Part shown: in pieces, positions 1 through 5,861 of the stretch | Layout of the letters: each line of letters starts with the position of its first letter | How positions within the stretch are numbered: the first letter of the stretch is position 1 | NCBI GenBank assembly: GCA_017538465.1 | Contig: JAFYIW010000240.1 | Coordinates: 1-9,849, forward strand | Direction: 5' to 3' | Source of the DNA: Victivallales bacterium | GTDB taxonomy: Bacteria > Verrucomicrobiota > Lentisphaeria > Oligosphaerales > Oligosphaeraceae | DNA: 9,849 nt | Position numbers and translations under genes: made by a program | The notes under the pieces: model-generated | What the model was told of the DNA's origin: nothing | The model's input: the letters and a program-made list of their open reading frames with translations, nothing else | Databases searched by the model: none

Positions 1-1
1 G

Positions 2-568
2 CTGATGGATGTGCTGCTGGACACGCATCAGCATCCGCTCGGCCGCGAGAACGCCGCCCTCAGCCAGCCCTACTACCAGCGCAACGACTACGCGCATGTC
101 AAACGCGGCGAGGTCAAGCTCTTCCTCAAGCTCTTCTACAACCAGTTCGCGGCTTTGCAGGACCGCCAGAGCTACACCTTCTGGGAACACTACTTCGAGT
201 GCAGCTCCCACAAGACCCACGAGGAGGGCTGGTTCCTGATGCAGTGCCGCTGGATGCTCGCCTTCGAGGAGGAGGACGGCGCACTCAGCCTGCTCAAGGT
301 CGCCCCGCGGGCGTGGCTTCGTGCTGGTCAGCGGATTGCCGTCCAGGGCTTCCATACCCTCTTCGGCAAGCTGGACTACGAGGTCGTGGCGACCGACACG
401 CAGATTCGCGCCAGCGTACGCCTGGAGGGCGCACCGCGCGAAATCCGCCTGCGGATCCCGCATCCCGAAGGCAAGGTCCCGCGTGCCGTCACGGGTGGCA
501 CCTACGACCCCGCCACCGAGACCGTCACCTTCACTGGCAATGCCGCCGAGGTCACGCTGGAGTTCTAG
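2..568 (+). CDS. C-terminal part of a putative (alpha/alpha)-barrel glycoside hydrolase-like protein (5' end outside window)
   Basis: The reading frame is open from the first complete codon (CTG at 2), so the gene starts upstream of the window; the ATG at 5 is simply an internal Met. Counting from that Met, about 187 residues are visible. Residues 33-90 look helical and aromatic-rich (LFLKLFYNQFAAL, YTFWEHYFEC, GWFLMQCRWMLAFE), like the last helices of a helical-barrel enzyme. From about residue 95 the chain becomes a beta-rich tail: LLKVAPRAWLRAGQRIAVQG, then HTLFGKLDYEVV, then short strands ending in EVTLEF. This order, with a WL..G..I.V block and an FG.L..EV block, resembles the C-terminal beta-sandwich that follows the catalytic barrel in several alpha/alpha-barrel glycosidase groups. 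The assignment to carbohydrate metabolism is inferred from this pattern and from the neighbouring GH115 gene; no catalytic residue can be named. It ends in tandem TAG TAG, the first lying inside the CTAG that borders the palindromic element. Confidence 0.6.
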   Translation: MMDVLLDTHQHPLGRENAALSQPYYQRNDYAHVKRGEVKLFLKLFYNQFAALQDRQSYTFWEHYFECSSHKTHEEGWFLMQCRWMLAFEEEDGALSLLKVAPRAWLRAGQRIAVQGFHTLFGKLDYEVVATDTQIRASVRLEGAPREIRLRIPHPEGKVPRAVTGGTYDPATETVTFTGNAAEVTLEF

Positions 569-726
569 TAGGCTGTTAAATGAATTTTCTCTCTTTTTCG
601 GCAACACGCGGGCATCTGTGGCTTTCGGAGAAAATCACGGGCGGCAGCCCGCTCATTTCCCCTCAAACCACATCTGCTCCGCCTCTTGCTCGAAAAAGCG
701 CAAAATTCAAATTAACAACCTACTAG
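565..726. repeat. Long imperfect palindrome flanked by CTAG (MITE-like element)
   Basis: The whole gap between the two glycosidase-type genes folds on itself. Aligning 565-600 with the reverse complement of 691-726 gives 31 identical columns of 37, including CTAGTAGG, TGTTAA, TGAATTTT and CTTTTTCG. The inner arms 601-642 and 647-690 continue the pairing at about 32 of 45 columns, closing on a perfect CGGGC/GCCCG stem (638-642 and 647-651) around a four-base loop, GGCA. CTAG occurs at both outer ends (565-568 and 723-726), as expected for a 4-bp target-site duplication; TAGGCTGTTAA and TTAACAACCTA would then be the terminal inverted repeats. There is no transposase, so it would be non-autonomous. 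Removing the element together with one CTAG restores gene 1 with its TAG stop joined directly to GCGATAAAC. In RNA it would form one very long hairpin, so a role as terminator or processing site between the genes is also possible. The parent transposon family is not identified. Confidence 0.72.
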
Positions 727-763
727 GCGATAAACAGAAAGTTTACCGGACAGCATTGAGTCC

Positions 764-2782
764 ATGGCTAAATTCGAACTTGTCAGTGATCTGCGAATCA
801 GCATTCCCGCCAGTGCATCAGAGGCGCTGCGGCTGGCGGCGGAGGATTTGGCGAAGGACATCCAGATCGTCACGGGTGAGGCGGTGAAGCCGGTCTTCAC
901 CGATGTGGTGGCAGAGCGGGACGGCATTGTCATTCGGGTGGCACCGAAGGAATTTCCTGGCGATGCCGTGGAGAACTACCGTCTGCATTCCGAGGAGGGC
1001 AATCGGCTGTTCATTGACGGCTCGGATTTGCGGGGGGCCATCTTCGGCATCTATGCCTTCAGTGCGGACTGGCTTCACGTCCCGCCCGATTATTTGTGGA
1101 CACAGCTGCCGTTCCGCCGTCTGGATTCCTGCGCGTGGCCGCAAATCCGATGTTCCGCAGGGAATCCAGCATTGCGCTATCGTGGTGTCTTCCTCAACGA
1201 CGAAGACCTGCTGATGGGCTGGGAACCTGGCGGGACGCGCCACATCGACTATTGGGACTACCAGACGGTCCTTTCCCGAAATACCATTCGGAAGGTGGCG
1301 GAGACCCTGTTGCGCATGAGATATAATCTGGTGATTCCCAGTAGCTTCATCGATATCCGAAATCCGGCCGAGGAGATGCTTCTGGAGGAGTGCGCCCGGC
1401 GGGGGCTCATCCTCACGATGCATCACGTGGAGCCGCTGGGCGTGAGCGCCTTCGGCTTTGACAACTATTGGAATGCCCGCGGACAGACGAGAAGTTACTC
1501 CTACTTTTCGGACCCCGATGCCCTGCGTGAGGTCTGGCGCGACTCCATCCGGCGATGGTCAAAGTATCCGGAGGTCATCTGGCAGCTGGGTCTGCGCGGG
1601 CGTGCCGACCGGCCCTTCTGGGAGGCTGGAGTCGCTCCCGAAAGTGACGAGGAGCGCGCGGCGATGATTTCACGCGTCATCCGGGAACAGCAGCAGTTGG
1701 TCCGTGAAGTGACCGGCGATGACCAGGCGGTCTTTTCCACCACGCTGTGGGCCGAGGGCGTCGTCTTCAATCGTCGCGGCCTGCTGGAGATTCCACCAGA
1801 TGTCATCACGGTCTTTGCGGACAACTGCGCCGGATGGCGGCTTCAGGACGACTTCTTCCAGTCCCCCAACCGAAAGGAGGCCGCCTATGGCGTTTACTGC
1901 CATCACGCGGTGATTGTCGGCACGCATCTGGCGCAGGCGATAGGCGCGAGGGATTTCCACCTCGTCCTGAATGGCGCGATGGCTGCTCGGAAGCTATGCT
2001 ATGCGATGTTCAATGCGGCGAACCTCCGCGAGTTCGTCTATGGGCTCCAGGCCACCGCCCGAATCACGCGGCAACCGGGTGGTTTTTCTGCCGGGGACTA
2101 TCTCCGCCAATGGGTGGCGGAGCACTTCTCCTGTTGCCGAGACGAAATCGCCGAGTGCTATCAGGAATACTTTGACGCCTTCGTGAAGAACCACCGTGGC
2201 GTCGCCCTGTGCAACGACGGTCTGATGATTGCCCGAAGCAACCAGGCACTGGGGATGCTACGGGACAAAATCCGGCCTGCGGCGCGAGGCGACCGCGCGA
2301 CCTATTTCTTCGGTTTGGATCCGACGCATCTGGCCTCGCTGGGGGATATGTTCCCCGACATGGGAACCATGGACGAGCTGCTGAACACGCTAGTTGTTCA
2401 GGAACAGCGCATGAAGGGCGTCCATGTTCGCGCAACGCAAATCCACGCAACCCTTCCGCCGGCGGAACGGTCGTTCTTCTATGCGCAGATAGTTTATCCC
2501 TCTGGGCTTAACCGCTGCTTTTGCCAATGCGAACGGGAATGCCATCTGGCGCTGCAGGCGTTTTGGACGCACGGAGATGACAGCGTTAAAGCCCATCTCG
2601 AAGCCGCGCGACACGCGCTATGCGACTTTGAGGAGCAACTGGTTCCGCAATATCTTACGGGGGAGTTCCGTCACTGGTATGACCATTGTACCAAGGTGAA
2701 TTTCCGCCATACGGCGGCCATGCTGGAAGAATTGCTGAAATCCACGACGAAACAGCCGTTATATTATAACAAGTCTGAATAA
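764..2782 (+). CDS. Divergent glycoside hydrolase family 115-like protein (alpha-glucuronidase family), apparently cytoplasmic
   Basis: GH115 enzymes remove glucuronic or 4-O-methylglucuronic acid from xylan-type glycans. The 672-aa product starts with an alpha/beta domain (about 1-125: SASEALRLAAEDLAKDI, then GSDLRGAIFGIYAFS) of the kind found before the GH115 barrel. The family's hallmark block RGVFLNDEDLLMGW follows at 140-153. Further collinear GH115-like blocks are MHHVEPLGV (219-227), WQLGLRGRADRPF (273-285), TLWAEG (327-332), TVFADNCAGWR (349-359) and YGVYCHHAVIVGTH (375-388), then a helical region from about 440 to the end. The segment where family members usually read W.VNVGD.KP.E is here FHLVLNGAMAARKL (398-411), so the active site may have changed. 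Characterised members are usually longer, with a C-terminal beta domain that is missing here. There is no signal peptide, and an in-frame TAA at 731-733 rules out an upstream start. No clear ribosome binding site precedes the ATG. It is probably co-transcribed with the following gene. Confidence 0.75.
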   Translation: MAKFELVSDLRISIPASASEALRLAAEDLAKDIQIVTGEAVKPVFTDVVAERDGIVIRVAPKEFPGDAVENYRLHSEEGNRLFIDGSDLRGAIFGIYAFSADWLHVPPDYLWTQLPFRRLDSCAWPQIRCSAGNPALRYRGVFLNDEDLLMGWEPGGTRHIDYWDYQTVLSRNTIRKVAETLLRMRYNLVIPSSFIDIRNPAEEMLLEECARRGLILTMHHVEPLGVSAFGFDNYWNARGQTRSYSYFSDPDALREVWRDSIRRWSKYPEVIWQLGLRGRADRPFWEAGVAPESDEERAAMISRVIREQQQLVREVTGDDQAVFSTTLWAEGVVFNRRGLLEIPPDVITVFADNCAGWRLQDDFFQSPNRKEAAYGVYCHHAVIVGTHLAQAIGARDFHLVLNGAMAARKLCYAMFNAANLREFVYGLQATARITRQPGGFSAGDYLRQWVAEHFSCCRDEIAECYQEYFDAFVKNHRGVALCNDGLMIARSNQALGMLRDKIRPAARGDRATYFFGLDPTHLASLGDMFPDMGTMDELLNTLVVQEQRMKGVHVRATQIHATLPPAERSFFYAQIVYPSGLNRCFCQCERECHLALQAFWTHGDDSVKAHLEAARHALCDFEEQLVPQYLTGEFRHWYDHCTKVNFRHTAAMLEELLKSTTKQPLYYNKSE

Positions 2783-2786
2783 AGGA
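2781..2786 (+). promoter_or_regulatory. Ribosome binding site of the CBM9-like gene, overlapping the GH115 stop codon
   Basis: AAAGGA begins inside the TAA stop of the GH115-like gene and lies 7 nt before the ATG at 2794. This spacing selects Met-1 over the second in-frame Met (ATG at 2806), which would sit 19 nt away. The overlap of stop codon and ribosome binding site also supports co-transcription and possible translational coupling. Confidence 0.7.
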
Positions 2787-2793
2787 AATTACG

Positions 2794-5622
2794 ATGAAAT
2801 CATCGATGAAAAAATACCTTCTGCTGTTTTTGATCTGGACGGTCGGGCTATTCGCCGATGCGGTTCTCGTCACCGTTGGGCGGGGAACACCCCAGATCGA
2901 CGGTCAGTTGCAGGATGCCGTCTGGCAGGACAGCATCGCCTGCGGGCCATTCCTGCTGGATGGACTGAACCGTTTTGCCGAACAGCAGACCACGGTGCGT
3001 TTCCTGTGGGATGACGATAACCTCTACGTGGCCTTTGAATGTCAGGAAGGGGTCTTGGATCCCATCCAGAATCGCCTGCATGACTTCAAGAACGGCTTTT
3101 CGGGGGAGGAAAGCGACCAGGTCTATTCCACCGACATGGTCGAGTTGCTCTTGGGAAATCGCTTGAACGGGACGATGTACGACGTGGTCGTGGCGGCGTC
3201 CGGGGTAGTGTGCGACTGTGTGAGTTCCCTGGATTCGGAGGAATATTGGTCTCGTCGGGACCGCAGTTGGCAATCTGGCGCGGTCGTATCGATTGGCGTG
3301 GACAATCGTCATCTGGCATCCCATTGGGTCGCGGAAATCGCCCTGCCGTGGAGCAGCCTTGGCGGGTGTCCCTTGATGGGGGAACGATGGAGTTTTCTGG
3401 CCACCCGTCGTGAGGTTGCCTCCAAGGAGGCCAGTTCCCTGCAGACGGTCACTGGCGGGATTCACGACCGTCGGAATCAGGGCGAACTGTTTTTTGGCGA
3501 GGCGGTCCCAGGGGTTCTGGTCTCGTCGTTTCCAGCGTTCCTGCCAGGCGGGAATGTGCTGAAAATTTCCAAGACCAACGCCCTCCCTGCAACTCTGAAG
3601 GGCAAGGTGTCCTTTGGCAACGAGGATATCCTGTTGGAGCAGGAATGCGGTGAGGCCATCGGTGAGTTGCCGTTCACTTTGGAGCGGACAGGGGATTTCG
3701 GATTCAGCTGGAGCCTTGCCCAGGGGGACGTCATCTACTATCGTTCGCCGGAATATCAATGTCGCGTGAACACAAGCGTTTTGACGGCTCGGCTGGAAAA
3801 TGCGGAACTTGCAGTCAATGGCGTTGCCGTGGATGCAGAGGGGAGTTTGCCCCTGCAGGCTGGGGGCAACGAACTGACGGTGAAGGCCTCGGCGGATGCG
3901 ACCGTGGCGCTGGAGGCAGGCGGGATTGCCATTCCCTATCCAGAAGGCTGGGTTCGGGAGGACGGCGTGGATCGCCTGACCATCTTGAGCGAGGCATCGT
4001 TGGTGTGGCCGAATTGGCAGGTCGAGGGCATTTTCCTGAATCGTGGCGGTCTTCAGCAGATTCTCTATTTTCCGCAGGGGATTCCAGGCAAGGCGGTCTC
4101 CGACTATACGATGACCTTCGAACTGCCTGCTGGCATTCGGATGGTGGGTGCGTCTGGATACTACAAGCTTTTCCCGCTTGAGGTCAAAGAACAGGGGAGC
4201 GTGTGGCGCAATGGCGTGGAGTTCACCAAATACGCCATCACGGTCCGGAAGAAGCTGTCGTACCAGGCCATGCGAAAAAGCCACGAGATGATCGCCGTGC
4301 TGATCGAAATCGACGAGGCAATTGCCCTGAACGAGACAAGCATCTACTACTATGCGAGCAGCCAGGAGGCAAATGCCCTGGAGTTGCCGAATCGCTTTGC
4401 GGCGCATGTCATCGAGGCGGCGAAGGGAGTCCAGCCCCAGGAGGCGCTCATCGAGATGTGGGGCAGTTGGCTGGGCAGCATGGATGACAATGCGCTGAAA
4501 CACCGCATCTTCGATTATATGGCGGATGCGGGCGTCAATGAAATCAACTGCGCGGTCGGAGATTATGAAAGACTGCGGCCGTTTACGCTATTCAACTTCG
4601 AGGACTGGAACTTCAACTGCCAGCCGTATCTACAGGAGCATCCCGAGCAGGCCCAGGTGGGATATGACGGCAAGGTCGGCAAGGGAATCGTCTGCTCCAC
4701 CCATATGGTTCGGAATCCGCAGTTCGCGGCTTTCCTGAAGAGCCAGATGAAGGACTGGCACGAACGCCGTGGTTTGGTCAGGCACATTGATTGGGATTAC
4801 GAGAGCCATGTCAAGGACAGCTATATGTCCTGCTATTGTCCGCTTTGCATTGCGGACTTCGCAAAGTTTGCTGGCATCAGCCCGGAGGGATTGACCAGCG
4901 AGCGCATCAATCAGGAACATTTGTCGCAATGGCAGAAATATTGCCATCGGCGCGTGGCGGATTTCGCACGTCTGCTGGGCCAGACCATCCACGAGGAACT
5001 CCCAGGGGTGGTCTTTTCCATCTACTCGGGCTATCAGAGCGAGCGTTCCAAGCTGGTTTACGGCATCGACTGGTCATTGCTGGAGGGCATCCTGGACTTT
5101 GCGATGTGCGGCTATGGCCGTTCGGCTGAGCAATTGGCGGCGACCCAGGCGTGTTTCCAAAAGACCAAGCTGGTGTTGGGCGAACTGGTTTTCCCGTTTG
5201 ACACCACCCAGCGCATTGCCCCCCAGACCGTGCGGGCCGCGACGCTCCTCCGCCGTTGCTGCGACGCCACCAAGGGCTGTCTGATGTTTCAATATCCTGA
5301 GTTGGACGGACGGTCGTTCCTCGCCATCGCCGAGGTCTCCCGCATCGTGGCCAACTATGAGGCGTTCTTCACTACTGGATTGCGAGCGCCTCAGATGCTG
5401 GAGACGACCACCATGGCCCCCGCCGACTATGAGGTTCTGGGAGATGGCGAGGGCAATTATCTGGTGGTCCTGATGAATCAGAAGGATCAGCCGAGAGAGT
5501 TCGTTTTTGAAGTGGGGCTTCCCTTGGGAAGGCGCTTGTTGGACGAGGAAGGACGCGAGGTCGCTCCTTCTGTCTCCACGACGCTGGCGGGCTCTGCCGT
5601 GAAAGTATATTTGATTCGCTGA
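2794..5622 (+). CDS. Exported protein with CBM9-like domain and probable TIM-barrel glycoside hydrolase-like domain
   Basis: Residues 1-23 form a signal peptide: basic MKSSMKK, a hydrophobic run YLLLFLIWTVGLF, and an ADA cleavage site (21-23), so the protein leaves the cytoplasm. Residues 28-235 match the CBM9-like (DOMON-type) pattern of many sugar-binding proteins: PQIDGQLQDAVWQD (33-46), TTVRFLWDDDNLYVAFECQE (66-85), DMVELLLGN (114-122), and a late WVAEIALPWSSLG (178-190). Residues 240-540 are beta-rich and unassigned. From about 550 the chain reads like an alpha/beta barrel: IEMWGSWLGSMDDNALKHRI, then IDWDYE (665-670), whose acidic residues are candidate catalytic groups, a CYCPLC cluster (680-685), VVFSIYSGYQSE (739-750), LVLGELVFPFD (793-803) and FQYPELDGRSF (832-842). 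The last 70 residues look like a beta-sandwich cap. No glycosidase family can be named with confidence. It follows the GH115-like gene by 11 nt, so the two probably act on the same glycan. Confidence 0.72.
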   Translation: MKSSMKKYLLLFLIWTVGLFADAVLVTVGRGTPQIDGQLQDAVWQDSIACGPFLLDGLNRFAEQQTTVRFLWDDDNLYVAFECQEGVLDPIQNRLHDFKNGFSGEESDQVYSTDMVELLLGNRLNGTMYDVVVAASGVVCDCVSSLDSEEYWSRRDRSWQSGAVVSIGVDNRHLASHWVAEIALPWSSLGGCPLMGERWSFLATRREVASKEASSLQTVTGGIHDRRNQGELFFGEAVPGVLVSSFPAFLPGGNVLKISKTNALPATLKGKVSFGNEDILLEQECGEAIGELPFTLERTGDFGFSWSLAQGDVIYYRSPEYQCRVNTSVLTARLENAELAVNGVAVDAEGSLPLQAGGNELTVKASADATVALEAGGIAIPYPEGWVREDGVDRLTILSEASLVWPNWQVEGIFLNRGGLQQILYFPQGIPGKAVSDYTMTFELPAGIRMVGASGYYKLFPLEVKEQGSVWRNGVEFTKYAITVRKKLSYQAMRKSHEMIAVLIEIDEAIALNETSIYYYASSQEANALELPNRFAAHVIEAAKGVQPQEALIEMWGSWLGSMDDNALKHRIFDYMADAGVNEINCAVGDYERLRPFTLFNFEDWNFNCQPYLQEHPEQAQVGYDGKVGKGIVCSTHMVRNPQFAAFLKSQMKDWHERRGLVRHIDWDYESHVKDSYMSCYCPLCIADFAKFAGISPEGLTSERINQEHLSQWQKYCHRRVADFARLLGQTIHEELPGVVFSIYSGYQSERSKLVYGIDWSLLEGILDFAMCGYGRSAEQLAATQACFQKTKLVLGELVFPFDTTQRIAPQTVRAATLLRRCCDATKGCLMFQYPELDGRSFLAIAEVSRIVANYEAFFTTGLRAPQMLETTTMAPADYEVLGDGEGNYLVVLMNQKDQPREFVFEVGLPLGRRLLDEEGREVAPSVSTTLAGSAVKVYLIR

Positions 5623-5651
5623 AAAGCTGAGGTCCTGAAGGCCTGAGGCGT

Positions 5652-5861
5652 TTATTCCATGCCTGTGACGGTATATCCTTTGTCCTCGATGGCCTTCTTG
5701 ACGAGTTCAGCATCAAAGTCGCCGTTCAGAGTGACCACTGCTTCTGAAGCGGTATGGCTGGGGACGGCACTTTCGACAAAGGGCAGGGCCTCCAGGGCCT
5801 TTTTCACGGTCGCCTCGCAGTGCGGGCACATCATGCCTTCAATTTTGATGGTTTTTTGCAT
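5652..5861 (-). CDS. copZ: CopZ-like copper-binding domain, possible separate product from an internal start in copA
   Basis: The last 69 codons of copA, starting at an in-frame ATG (5859-5861), encode a complete stand-alone-size heavy-metal-associated domain: MQKTIKIEGMMCPHCEATVK, then VVTLNGDFDAELVKKAIEDK at 42-61 and a GYTVTGME tail. Free CopZ chaperones have this length and fold and hand Cu(I) to CopA through the CxxC motif. The internal ATG is preceded by AAAGGA (5870-5875) with 8 nt of spacing, a better ribosome binding site than that of copA itself. What is seen is the domain and the site; that it is translated separately is inferred. Alternatives are a permanent fusion only, or an assembly error that removed a stop codon between two genes. 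Confidence 0.5.
   Translation of the reverse strand: MQKTIKIEGMMCPHCEATVKKALEALPFVESAVPSHTASEAVVTLNGDFDAELVKKAIEDKGYTVTGME

Noticed and set aside
638..651. CGGGC-GGCA-GCCCG as a simple intrinsic terminator after gene 1
   Set aside because: The short stem lacks a following T run and is better explained as the centre of the 162-nt palindrome.
712..736. TTAACA and TAAACA as a promoter for the GH115-like gene
   Set aside because: The spacing is 13 nt, too short for a standard promoter, and the first box belongs to the inverted-repeat arm.
818..1426. A 202-codon minus-strand frame opposite the GH115-like gene
   Set aside because: It is antisense to the conserved GH115 motifs and has no ribosome binding site or recognisable domain.
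2848..4503. A 551-codon open frame on the minus strand opposite the CBM9-like gene
   Set aside because: It lies wholly antisense to a convincing gene with a signal peptide and ribosome binding site; its translation shows no recognisable domain and follows the codon bias of the real strand.
5630..5644. Possible bidirectional terminator between the convergent genes (AGGTC/GGCCT stem with 5-nt loop)
   Set aside because: The stem is only 5 bp with one G-U pair and has no adjoining T run in either direction; too weak to annotate.
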